The position numbers and the translations under genes were made by a program. This document shows positions 33,158-41,243 of a stretch of DNA of 41,243 nt, one piece after another. This DNA comes from Rhodospirillales bacterium (GTDB taxonomy: Bacteria; Pseudomonadota; Alphaproteobacteria; Reyranellales; Reyranellaceae). A model generated the notes under the pieces. The model saw only the letters and a program-made list of their open reading frames with translations, had not been told where the DNA came from and did no database searches. Within the stretch, counting starts at the first letter, position 1, and the number at the start of each line of letters is the position of its first letter. The DNA lies in NCBI GenBank assembly GCA_003153415.1, contig PLYQ01000176.1, forward strand, positions 1-41,243. Reading direction: 5' to 3'.

Positions 33158-34183
33158 ATGGTCAATAAATTCATGGCCGCCGGCATCGTCGCGGCGACAG
33201 TGGTCGGCGCAGCAGGTGCGGCGCACGCCGGCAAGGATCTCGACGCCGTCAAGGCACGCGGCGCGCTGCTGTGCGGCGTCGGCACGGGCACGGCGGGCTT
33301 TTTCCTGGCCGACAGCCAGGGCAAATGGACCGGTCTCGACGTCGACATCTGCCGCGCCGTCTCCGCAGCCATCTTCGGCGAAGCCGACAAAGTGAAGTAC
33401 GTGCCAGTCACCGCCCAGCAGCGTTTCACGGCGCTGCAGTCGGGCGAGGTCGACCTCTTGTCCAACAACACCACCTGGACGCTGACCCGCGACACCGCGC
33501 TCGGCTTCGACTTCACCGGCGTCACCTACTACGACGGCCAGGGCTTCATGGTGAACAAGAAGCTCGGCGTGAAGAGCGCCAAGGAGCTGAACGGCGCCAC
33601 GATCTGCGTCGCTCCGGGCACCACGACCGAGCTCAACCTCGCCGACTATTTCCGCAGCAACAAGATGACCTTCAAGCCGGTGGTCATCGAGAAGGTCGAT
33701 GAAGTGCGCGCCGCGTTCTTCTCCGGTCGTTGCGACGTCTACACCACCGACGCCTCGGGCCTCTACGCGACCCGTGCCGCCAATGCGCCCAAGCCGGATG
33801 ACTACGTCATCCTGCCGGAGATCATCTCCAAGGAGCCGCTGGGTCCGGTAGTGCGCCACGGCGACAACCAGTTCGGCGACATCGTGCGCTGGGCGCAATT
33901 CGCCATGATCGAGGCTGAGGAAAACGGCATCAACCAGAAGAATGTCGACGAAATGCTGAAGAGCGAAAACCCGGTGATCAAGCGTATCCTCGGAGTCACC
34001 CCGGGCATGGGCAAGGCGTTGGGCGTCGACGAAAAGTGGGTCTACAACATCGTCAAGCAGGTCGGGAACTACGGCGAAAGCTTCGACCGCAACGTCGGCA
34101 TGGGCTCGCCGCTCAAGATCGCCCGCGGACTCAACGAACTGTGGACCAAGGGCGGCCTGCAATACGCAATTCCCATTCGCTGA
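33158..34183 (+). CDS. aapJ: general L-amino acid ABC transporter substrate-binding protein
   Basis: Signal peptide; LDAVKARGALLCGVGTGTAGFFLADSQGKWTGLDVDICRAVSAAIFG; followed by aapQMP homologs. Confidence 0.93.
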   Translation: MVNKFMAAGIVAATVVGAAGAAHAGKDLDAVKARGALLCGVGTGTAGFFLADSQGKWTGLDVDICRAVSAAIFGEADKVKYVPVTAQQRFTALQSGEVDLLSNNTTWTLTRDTALGFDFTGVTYYDGQGFMVNKKLGVKSAKELNGATICVAPGTTTELNLADYFRSNKMTFKPVVIEKVDEVRAAFFSGRCDVYTTDASGLYATRAANAPKPDDYVILPEIISKEPLGPVVRHGDNQFGDIVRWAQFAMIEAEENGINQKNVDEMLKSENPVIKRILGVTPGMGKALGVDEKWVYNIVKQVGNYGESFDRNVGMGSPLKIARGLNELWTKGGLQYAIPIR

Positions 34184-34233
34184 TTGCCCGCCACCGGAGC
34201 CTTCGGGACCGGCCGGCATCGAACCGAAGTACG

Positions 34234-34264
34234 CCGCCGCCCGAAAGGGCGGCGGTTTGCATTT
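34234..34264 (+). terminator. Intra-operon terminator/attenuator between aapJ and aapQ
   Basis: CCGCCGCCC-GAAA-GGGCGGCGG perfect 9-bp stem followed by TTTGCATTT. Confidence 0.75.
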
Positions 34265-34307
34265 GGCCTGCTGCTTGCAAGACCGATCAGGCGACGGCTT
34301 TGGCCGG

Positions 34308-34335
34308 TTGCAAGTGCGGGATTCCCTCCTACACT
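34308..34335 (+). promoter_or_regulatory. Candidate second promoter for aapQMP
   Basis: TTGCAA-N16-TACACT downstream of the hairpin. Confidence 0.4.
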
Positions 34336-34399
34336 GACGGCAAGAGCGAAGGGCAGCGGGGGCATGCGGGCTAACCGCAGCAGACAGGGAGACTAGCGT

Positions 34400-35590
34400 A
34401 TGGCAGTCGAGACACTCGGCGCCGCGCCGCGCGTGAGGGTGGCACCCTGGAACGATCCGGTCGTCCGCGGTTGGGCCTTCCAGATCGTGGTCGTCGGTCT
34501 CGTCGGCCTGCTCGTCTGGTTCCTCGTCAGCAATACCATCGACAACCTCACCAACCAGAAAATCGCGACCGGCTTCTCTTACCTCAACCGCGAGGCCGGC
34601 TTTGAGATCGGCGATTCGATGATCGCCTACTCGCCAGCCAGCACCTACTCCCGCGCCATCCTGGTCGGCGGCCTCAATACGCTGAAGGTGGCGATCCTCG
34701 GCATCATCCTGGCGACGACGTTCGGCACCCTGCTCGGCGTCGGCCGCCTCTCGCCCAACTGGCTGCTCGCCAAGATCTGCGAATGGTACGTCGAGATCTT
34801 CCGCAATGTGCCGCTGCTGCTCTGGCTGTTCCTGATCTACAAGGTGATCAGCGAAGCCTTCCCCGGCCCGAAGCAGGCGATCAGCATGTTCTTCGGCTCG
34901 CTGTTTCTGTCCAACCGCGGCCTCTATTTTCCGGTACCGGTAGCCGATCCGAGCCACAAATGGATGGGCGTCGGCCTGCTGGTCGGCATCGCCGGCGCGG
35001 TCGCCCTGCACCGCTGGGCAAAAAAGCGCCAAGAAGCCACCGGCCAGCCCTTCCCGTCGATCTGGGCGGGCTTTGGCGTGGCACTCGGCGTGCCTTTCGT
35101 GATCTGGCTCCTGAGCGGCGCGCCGCACCACATGAGCTGGCCCGCGCTCAAGGGCTTCAACTTCGAGGGCGGCATCGTGATTCAGCCGGAATTCACCGCG
35201 CTGCTGCTCGGGCTCGTGCTCTACACTTCGGCGTTCGTAGCCGAGATCGTGCGCTCGGGCATCCTGGCGCTGCACAAGGGCCAGAGCGAAGCGGCAATGG
35301 CGATCGGCCTGTCGCGCGGCCAGGTGATGCGGCTGGTGCTGCTGCCGCAGGCCATGCGCGTGATCGTGCCGCCGATGACCAGCCAGTATCTCAACATCAC
35401 CAAGGACAGCTCGCTGGCCATCGCCATCGGCTATCCCGACCTGGTGGCGTCGATCAACGTCACCATCAACCAGACCGGTCAGGCGATCGAGAACATCCTG
35501 ATCGTCATGGCGGCCTATCTCAGCGTCAGCCTGTCGATCTCGGCCTTCATGAACTGGTACAATAAACGTATCGCCCTGAGGGAGCGCTGA
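34400..35590 (+). CDS. aapQ: general L-amino acid ABC transporter permease
   Basis: [72 protein letters not shown]. Confidence 0.93.
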   Translation: MAVETLGAAPRVRVAPWNDPVVRGWAFQIVVVGLVGLLVWFLVSNTIDNLTNQKIATGFSYLNREAGFEIGDSMIAYSPASTYSRAILVGGLNTLKVAILGIILATTFGTLLGVGRLSPNWLLAKICEWYVEIFRNVPLLLWLFLIYKVISEAFPGPKQAISMFFGSLFLSNRGLYFPVPVADPSHKWMGVGLLVGIAGAVALHRWAKKRQEATGQPFPSIWAGFGVALGVPFVIWLLSGAPHHMSWPALKGFNFEGGIVIQPEFTALLLGLVLYTSAFVAEIVRSGILALHKGQSEAAMAIGLSRGQVMRLVLLPQAMRVIVPPMTSQYLNITKDSSLAIAIGYPDLVASINVTINQTGQAIENILIVMAAYLSVSLSISAFMNWYNKRIALRER

Positions 35591-35593
35591 GCC

Positions 35594-36877
35594 ATGACCG
35601 ACGCAGTGCCCGTCGGCGAACGCCGGCAACTCGCTCCCCCGGTCCTCGAGACCGGCGCACTCGGCTGGATGCGCAAGAGTCTGTTCTCGAGCTGGGGCAA
35701 CGGCATCACCACGGTGGTGCTGGCCGCCGCCGTGCTCTGGCTGCTGTCGTGGTTCCTCAACTGGGCGGTCTTCACCGCCGTGTGGACCGGCGAGTCCGGC
35801 CAGGCCTGCCTCGGTCACGGCGCCTGTTGGGCGCTGATCCACGAGAAGTACCGCCTGATCTTCTTCGGCACCTTCCCCTACGCGCAGCAATGGCGGCCGC
35901 TGTTCGCCGTCATCACCATGATTGCGATGCTGATTTTAAGTTCCGACCGACGCATGTGGAATTCCCGCCTGATCCTGATCTGGGGCATCGGCAGCTTCGT
36001 CACCTTCCTGCTGATGTTCGGCCAGATCCACATTCCGCTCAGCCTCATGCTCTTCGTGGCGCTGGCGGCGGGCGGACTGGGCATGATTCTGCGCAATGCC
36101 GCCGTCGCCCAACCGGTCGAGATCAACGGCTGGCGTGCGCTGGCGGCGATCGGCGCGGCCGGTCTGGCGCTGCGCATCGCCGGCGTCCTGCCGGCCTGGA
36201 GCCTCGCCATTGCGCCCTTCAGCTACGTCGAGACCGGCCTGTGGGGCGGCCTGCCGGTGACTCTCGTCCTCGCCACCTATGGGCTGGCCTTCGCCTTCCC
36301 TTATGGCGTGCTGCTGGCGCTCGGGCGGCGCTCCAACCTGCCGCTGATCAAGGGCCTGTGCGTGGGCTTCATCGAGCTGATCCGCGGCGTGCCGCTGATC
36401 AGCCTGCTGATCATGGCCTCGGTCATGCTGCCGCTGTTCCTGCCCTCCGGCACCACCATCGACAAGTTCCTGCGCGCCCAGGTCGCCATCATCCTGTTCG
36501 CCGGCGCCTACATCGCCGAGATCATCCGCGGCGGCCTGCAGTCGCTGCCCAAGGGCCAGTTCGAGGCAGCCGACGCGATGGGCTTCAACTATGTGCAAAA
36601 GACCCTCTTCATCATCCTGCCCCAGGCTCTCAGGGTCGTGATTCCGCCGCTGATCAACACCTTCATCGGCTTCTTCAAGGGTACTTCGCTGGTGCTGATC
36701 ATCGGCATCTTCGACTTCCTCAACACCGCCAACCAGGCGTTGGTCGATCCGTTGTGGGCGGGCTTTCCCGGCGAGGTCTACCTGTTCGCCGCTTTCGTCT
36801 ATTTCTGTTTCTGTTTCTCGATGTCGCGCTATTCGAAATACCTCGAGGTCGAACTCAACAAGGGGACGCGCCGCTGA
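35594..36877 (+). CDS. aapM: general L-amino acid ABC transporter permease
   Basis: [56 protein letters not shown]-terminus. Confidence 0.93.
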   Translation: MTDAVPVGERRQLAPPVLETGALGWMRKSLFSSWGNGITTVVLAAAVLWLLSWFLNWAVFTAVWTGESGQACLGHGACWALIHEKYRLIFFGTFPYAQQWRPLFAVITMIAMLILSSDRRMWNSRLILIWGIGSFVTFLLMFGQIHIPLSLMLFVALAAGGLGMILRNAAVAQPVEINGWRALAAIGAAGLALRIAGVLPAWSLAIAPFSYVETGLWGGLPVTLVLATYGLAFAFPYGVLLALGRRSNLPLIKGLCVGFIELIRGVPLISLLIMASVMLPLFLPSGTTIDKFLRAQVAIILFAGAYIAEIIRGGLQSLPKGQFEAADAMGFNYVQKTLFIILPQALRVVIPPLINTFIGFFKGTSLVLIIGIFDFLNTANQALVDPLWAGFPGEVYLFAAFVYFCFCFSMSRYSKYLEVELNKGTRR

Positions 36878-37647
36878 TGGCTACCAAAGCAGCCCACGAT
36901 CTTTCCAACATGCCGTCGGTCATCACGCTCAAGGGCGTGAACAAGTGGTTCGGCCAGTTCCACGTGCTCTCCGACATCAATCTCGACGTCAAGGAAGGCG
37001 AGAAGATCGTCGTCTGCGGGCCGTCGGGCTCGGGCAAGTCGACGCTGATCCGCTGCATCAACCGGCTGGAGGAGCATCAGGCGGGCGACATCGTGGTCGA
37101 CGGCGTCACCCTCTCCAATGACGTAAAGAACATCGAGGCGATCCGCCGCGAAGTCGGCATGGTGTTCCAGTCCTTCAACCTCTTCCCCCACCTCACCATC
37201 CTCGAGAACCTGATCTTGGCGCCGATCTGGGTGAAGAAGATGCCCAAGAAGGATGCCGAGGAAATCGCCATGTCGCTGCTCCAGCGCGTGCGCATCCCGG
37301 AACAAGCGCTGAAATATCCCGGCCAACTGTCGGGCGGCCAGCAGCAGCGCGTGGCGATCGCCCGCGCGCTCTGCATGCGGCCCAAGATCATGCTGTTCGA
37401 CGAGCCGACCTCGGCGCTCGATCCCGAGATGGTCAAGGAAGTGCTCGACGTCATGGTCGAACTGGCGCGCGAGGGCATGACCATGATCTGCGTCACCCAC
37501 GAGATGGGCTTCGCCCGCGCTGTCGCCGACCGCGTGATTTTCATGGACCGCGGCGAGATCGTCGAGCAGAACGAGCCCGAGGAATTCTTCGCCCATCCGA
37601 AGAACGAGCGCACCAAGCTCTTCCTTGGGCAGATTCTGCATCACTGA
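36877..37647 (+). CDS. aapP: general L-amino acid ABC transporter ATP-binding protein
   Basis: [62 protein letters not shown]; start overlaps aapM stop. Confidence 0.95.
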   Translation: MATKAAHDLSNMPSVITLKGVNKWFGQFHVLSDINLDVKEGEKIVVCGPSGSGKSTLIRCINRLEEHQAGDIVVDGVTLSNDVKNIEAIRREVGMVFQSFNLFPHLTILENLILAPIWVKKMPKKDAEEIAMSLLQRVRIPEQALKYPGQLSGGQQQRVAIARALCMRPKIMLFDEPTSALDPEMVKEVLDVMVELAREGMTMICVTHEMGFARAVADRVIFMDRGEIVEQNEPEEFFAHPKNERTKLFLGQILHH

Positions 37648-37668
37648 GGCGTCGCTCTCGCGCAAATC

Positions 37669-38724
37669 ATGAAGCTCCTGGTCACCGGCGGCGCGGGATT
37701 CATCGGCTCGGCTGTCGTCCGCCATGTCGTGCGCGCCACTGACTGGTCGGTGGCCAACGTCGACAAGCTGACCTACGCTGGCAACCTCGACTCGCTGGCC
37801 GAGGCCTGCACGAGCAATCGCCACCGGCACTACAAGACCGACATCTGCGATCGCGCCGCCCTCGACCGGATCTTCCGCGAGGTCCGGCCCGACGCCGTGC
37901 TGCATCTCGCCGCCGAAAGCCATGTCGACCGCTCGATCGACGGTGCCGCACCGTTCATCGCGACCAATGTCGGCGGCACCTACACCCTGCTCGAGGCCGC
38001 ACTCGCCTACTGGCGCACGCTCGACGCCGACGCGCGTGGTAAATTCCGCTTCCAGCACATCTCGACCGACGAGGTCTACGGCTCGCTCGGCCCGACCGGC
38101 AGGTTTACGGAGACGACGCCCTACGCACCCAACTCACCCTACTCCGCGTCGAAGGCCGCCTCGGATCACCTGGTGCGCGCCTGGCACCACACCTACGGCC
38201 TGCCGACGCTGGCCACCAACTGCTCCAACAACTACGGCCCCTATCACTTCCCCGAGAAGCTAATCCCCCTGGTCATCATCCGCGCGCTCGGCGGCCAGCG
38301 GCTGCCGGTTTACGGCAAAGGCGAGAACGTCCGCGACTGGCTGCATGTCGAGGATCATGCCGAGGCGCTCACCCTGGTGCTGCAGAAGGGCCGGCCGGGC
38401 GAGACCTACAACGTGGGCGGCGACAGCGAACGCCGGAACATCGACGTGGTACGCGCGATCTGCGCCCTGCTCGATGAGATGCTGCCCAACAGCGCCAACC
38501 GCCCGCACGACAGACTGATCGAGTTCGTGACCGACCGGCCGGGCCACGACGCACGCTACGCCATCGACGCCAGCAAGATCGGGAACGAGCTGGGCTGGCG
38601 ACCGCGCCACGCCTTCGACGAGGGCTTGCGCGCGACCGTGCGCTGGTTCCTCGACAATCGCGGCTGGTGGGAGCGCGTGATGAGCGGCGCCTATCGCGGC
38701 GAGCGGCTGGGGTTGGCGGGCTAG
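37669..38724 (+). CDS. rfbB: dTDP-glucose 4,6-dehydratase
   Basis: [32 protein letters not shown]-like; [51 protein letters not shown]. Confidence 0.95.
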   Translation: MKLLVTGGAGFIGSAVVRHVVRATDWSVANVDKLTYAGNLDSLAEACTSNRHRHYKTDICDRAALDRIFREVRPDAVLHLAAESHVDRSIDGAAPFIATNVGGTYTLLEAALAYWRTLDADARGKFRFQHISTDEVYGSLGPTGRFTETTPYAPNSPYSASKAASDHLVRAWHHTYGLPTLATNCSNNYGPYHFPEKLIPLVIIRALGGQRLPVYGKGENVRDWLHVEDHAEALTLVLQKGRPGETYNVGGDSERRNIDVVRAICALLDEMLPNSANRPHDRLIEFVTDRPGHDARYAIDASKIGNELGWRPRHAFDEGLRATVRWFLDNRGWWERVMSGAYRGERLGLAG

Positions 38725-38759
38725 CTGGCGTCGCGGGCGGATCGATGCGCCGAGTGTCT

Positions 38760-39167
38760 CTATCGTTTCGGCAGTCGCTCGAAGGTCGGCAGGCTGGCCG
38801 GAATCTGATGGAAGGGCTGCTTGTCGACCGTGTAGATCGCCATCTGCGGGCCGCCAAACAGGCCGGGATCGTCGAGTGTGCCGACCTTCAGGACAACGGC
38901 GGGCAGGCCGGGCGGCCGCGTCACAATATGGGTGCCGCAGTCGGCGCAGAATTCCCGTGTCACCGCGCGCTCGAGATCGCTGCGCGTGAACTGCTTTGGC
39001 GTGCCCTTAGTGTAGCTGAAGCCGGCGATCGGCATGAGAAGAAACATGTTGGGCGCGCCGCCGCTGATATATTGGCATTCGCGGCAGTGGCATTGCGCCT
39101 TCAGTGTCGGCTCGCCTTCGGCCACGTAGCGCACCTTGCCGCAATAGCATCCGCCTTCCAGCTTCAT
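38760..39167 (-). CDS. GFA family protein (CENP-V/glutathione-dependent formaldehyde-activating-like)
   Basis: GGCYCGKVRY, CHCRECQYISGGAP, FCADCGTHI zinc-binding motifs. Confidence 0.93.
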   Translation of the reverse strand: MKLEGGCYCGKVRYVAEGEPTLKAQCHCRECQYISGGAPNMFLLMPIAGFSYTKGTPKQFTRSDLERAVTREFCADCGTHIVTRPPGLPAVVLKVGTLDDPGLFGGPQMAIYTVDKQPFHQIPASLPTFERLPKR

Positions 39168-39261
39168 GTCATTCTCCATTTGTCGGCCGTCATCCGTCCA
39201 TCGCCAGCCTAGCGTGGACGCGATAGGATGAACACTGCAGTCAGCCGCGAACAGGAGTCGA

Positions 39262-39735
39262 ATGATGATCAAGCTGCAACGCCTGGGCCACATCCTTTTC
39301 GCCGTTCGCGACATTGAGAAATCGAAAGACTTCTACACCCGCATCCTCGGCTTCACGGTGCTCGAGCAGGATCCCGAGCATGGCGGCGTCTTCCTGTCGA
39401 TCGGCGGTCTGGGCAACACGCTCGACCTGTTTCCCTGCAAGAATCCCGAGGCGGTCGCAGGGTCCGAGGCCGACCCTTCGAACATGAACGGGCTCGGCGT
39501 GCGGCATACCGCCTTTGCCGTGGCGACCGAGGACGACCTCAGGGACGCCTGGCACGCCCTGCAGGACGCCGGTGTGCCGATCCTGCGCGCCATCGATCAT
39601 GTCAGCCAGAAGAGCATCTATTTCCACGATCCCGACCGCAACCTGCTGGAGATCGTCTGGGAACGTCCCGACGCCCTCGAAATCTTCGCCCGCGGTCGGG
39701 CTGATGACGACAAGCCCTTCTCGTTTTCCCGCTAG
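39262..39735 (+). CDS. VOC family protein (glyoxalase fold)
   Basis: LGHILFAVRDIEKSKDFYTRILGFTVLEQD; HTAFAV; SIYFHDPDRNLLEIVWE. Confidence 0.92.
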   Translation: MMIKLQRLGHILFAVRDIEKSKDFYTRILGFTVLEQDPEHGGVFLSIGGLGNTLDLFPCKNPEAVAGSEADPSNMNGLGVRHTAFAVATEDDLRDAWHALQDAGVPILRAIDHVSQKSIYFHDPDRNLLEIVWERPDALEIFARGRADDDKPFSFSR

Positions 39736-39765
39736 TTGACGACGGGCACTGCGGCGCGCCGTCGA

Positions 39766-40323
39766 TCAGCCTTTTCCGCCCACCCCTGTCGTCTGCAACG
39801 GCATGCCCTTCGCGACGGCATGGACGTCATAGGGCTGCTCGACCAAAGTCTCGGCGTCCCACATGCTGCGCTGCTGGGCGAGGAAATGGCCGTCGTAGAC
39901 GTGGATGGCGCCGCTGATCCTGGCCAGCGGATTGACGACGGAATGGACGACGTCGCGGCCGAGGATCGCCACGTCGCCGGTTCCCAGCGCCTGGCCGCCC
40001 GCCGCCTCGATCTGGAACTTCTCCGGATTGGCAACGCGGCGCCAGAACAGGTTGTCCTCGCGCCCGCCGTACATGCCGATCACGGCAGACATGCGGTGGT
40101 CGTGCGGCAGGGTAACCTGCTTGGGCGCCCAAACGACGTTCAGCACCGTGAGGTCGGGCGCATCGAGCAACACCTGGAGGGCCGCCTTGTCCGGCTCGCC
40201 GATCCGGCGCATCAGAGCGACCGGGTCGGAGACGGCACGGGCCACGACCTCCTTCATGGCCTGGCGCGAGCGCTCGCCGAGGGTGGCCCGGAGGTCGGCA
40301 ATGAACTGGTCAAGGTCGAACAT
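39766..40323 (-). CDS. cupin / cysteine dioxygenase-like protein
   Basis: LPHDHRMSAVIGMYGGREDNLFWRR; GDVAILGRDVVHSVVNPL; HVYDGHF; alternative start at 40329. Confidence 0.8.
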   Translation of the reverse strand: MFDLDQFIADLRATLGERSRQAMKEVVARAVSDPVALMRRIGEPDKAALQVLLDAPDLTVLNVVWAPKQVTLPHDHRMSAVIGMYGGREDNLFWRRVANPEKFQIEAAGGQALGTGDVAILGRDVVHSVVNPLARISGAIHVYDGHFLAQQRSMWDAETLVEQPYDVHAVAKGMPLQTTGVGGKG

Positions 40324-40468
40324 GGTCATTTCCTTCGATCGGGGTACGGGCTCACGCGCTGCAGCTTAAGCCCTTTACGGCGCGCGGCATCAAACCAAAA
40401 AAGGCGGCCCGCCTGGGATTCAGTCCAGCGGCCGGGGATTGGCAGTGGGGGCAGCACTCCGATCGTAG

Positions 40469-40482
40469 TTGATCCAAATCAA
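40469..40482. promoter_or_regulatory. FNR/FixK/Anr box
   Basis: TTGAT-CCAA-ATCAA, exact match to FNR half-sites and spacing. Confidence 0.85.
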
Positions 40483-40548
40483 GATATCAGCGGGGCGGCC
40501 GTGCTTAACTGGATGGAGATTGCACGGCGTGCAGAAAGGCTATCCACA

Positions 40549-40677
40549 ATGCCAATTCACAAGAAGATTCTCGACTGGCAGGCAGCGAACCCGACCATCA
40601 CTTGGATCTTCTGGGGCATCGTCTGGATCATCGTCTTTATCCTGTTGTTCAGCCCGAGCAATACCGCTGCGCTCTAG
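40549..40677 (+). CDS. 42-aa single-TM small protein
   Basis: MPIHKKILDWQAANPTITWIFWGIVWIIVFILLFSPSNTAAL; AAAGG upstream; lies between FNR box and cytochrome c gene. Confidence 0.7.
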   Translation: MPIHKKILDWQAANPTITWIFWGIVWIIVFILLFSPSNTAAL

Positions 40678-40722
40678 AGAACAAGCCGCGCTTTCGAGTG
40701 CCGGCAACGGAAGGTGAAACAG

Positions 40723-41025
40723 ATGCGAAGAACAATGGCGATGGTATTGGCGTTGGCACTGCCGGCGCTCCCGGCGGCCGCGCAGGATCCCGGGATCGGC
40801 GGCAGGCTCGCCGTACGCTGGTGCATGGCGTGCCACGTCGTAGAACCCAACCCGCGCACCGCCACCGACAACGCGCCGAGCTTCGCGGCGATCGCCGCCA
40901 GGCCGGGCACGACGGCGGACTCGCTCGACCGGTACCTCTCCACCGGCCACACGCTCATGCCCGACTTCTCTCTCAGCTCCTCGGAGCGCAATGCGCTGAT
41001 CGCCTACATCCTGAGCCTACGCTAG
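40723..41025 (+). CDS. class I cytochrome c family protein
   Basis: Signal peptide MRRTMAMVLALALPALPAAAQ; WCMACHVV heme motif; LMPDFSLSSSERNALIAYILSLR; GGAAGG RBS. Confidence 0.9.
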   Translation: MRRTMAMVLALALPALPAAAQDPGIGGRLAVRWCMACHVVEPNPRTATDNAPSFAAIAARPGTTADSLDRYLSTGHTLMPDFSLSSSERNALIAYILSLR

Positions 41026-41036
41026 CGCGGCGATGA

Positions 41037-41243
41037 TCATCCGAGCTGCCGCTTCAACTCGGTCCAGCGTTCGAGAATCGGCAGGACCTTGTCCTCCTTC
41101 TCGGCCGGCAGGGAGAAGACGATTCGATCGATGCCGATCTTCTGGCAGAAGCGCAGGCGCTCGATATCGTCGGGCACGCGGAAGATGCTGATCGGCAGGC
41201 TGGCGGGATCGCGCCCCGACTCGGTCGCCAGCTTGCGGAACTG
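41037..41243 (-). CDS. C-terminal part of LLM class (F420/FMN-type) oxidoreductase, truncated by window edge
   Basis: Minus strand: QFRKLATESGRDPASLPISIFRVPDDIERLRFCQKIGIDRIVFSLPAEKEDKVLPILERWTELKRQLG*. Confidence 0.75.
   Translation of the reverse strand, partial: QFRKLATESGRDPASLPISIFRVPDDIERLRFCQKIGIDRIVFSLPAEKEDKVLPILERWTELKRQLG

Noticed and set aside
32735-35890. 1051-aa minus-strand ORF
   Set aside because: Antisense to the aapJ-aapQ region and the M23 gene end; no recognisable domain; high-GC shadow ORF.
35749-36876. N-terminal extension of the 632-aa ORF ending in aapP
   Set aside because: Only the part from 36877 has ABC ATPase motifs; the upstream portion is out of frame with aapM and is a frame coincidence.

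Overview
The window is a GC-rich chromosomal segment whose gene content suggests an alphaproteobacterium (Rhodospirillales/Reyranella-like; inferred from gene content only). It is almost fully coding. I saw no rRNA, tRNA, CRISPR array, phage or transposase. Main blocks: (1) the end of a DprE1-like FAD oxidase plus a DprE2-like SDR; (2) an LLM flavin oxidoreductase, hydrolase and squalene/phytoene-synthase-like (NDUFAF6-type) gene; (3) a PuuD-like membrane protein, two tandem paralogous ~74-aa membrane proteins and a LysE exporter, lying between (2) and a Mth938/NDUFAF3-like, secF, secD, yajC operon with a divergent DUF815 ATPase; (4) an ABC transporter, amidohydrolase, Asp/Glu-hydantoin racemase and PuuE-like allantoinase operon behind a near-ideal sigma54 (-24/-12) site; (5) a MarR-controlled cluster with a 2Fe-2S reductase, SDR, PaaA/C-like diiron oxygenase, an unknown overlapping partner and a hydrolase; (6) M81 metallopeptidase plus TRAP transporter, with a GntR-type operator; (7) pirin, a CoA-binding synthetase-like protein and an M23 peptidase; (8) aapJQMP, preceded by three tandem covarying REP-like hairpins and carrying an intra-operon terminator plus promoter; (9) an isolated rfbB and small metabolic genes; (10) a perfect FNR/FixK box before a 42-aa single-TM protein and a cytochrome c. 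The best candidates for undescribed biology are the tandem small membrane proteins, the FNR-controlled small protein/cytochrome c pair, the PaaA-like cluster, the sigma54 ureide operon and the triple hairpin. No database searches were run. Family calls come from reading the translations.
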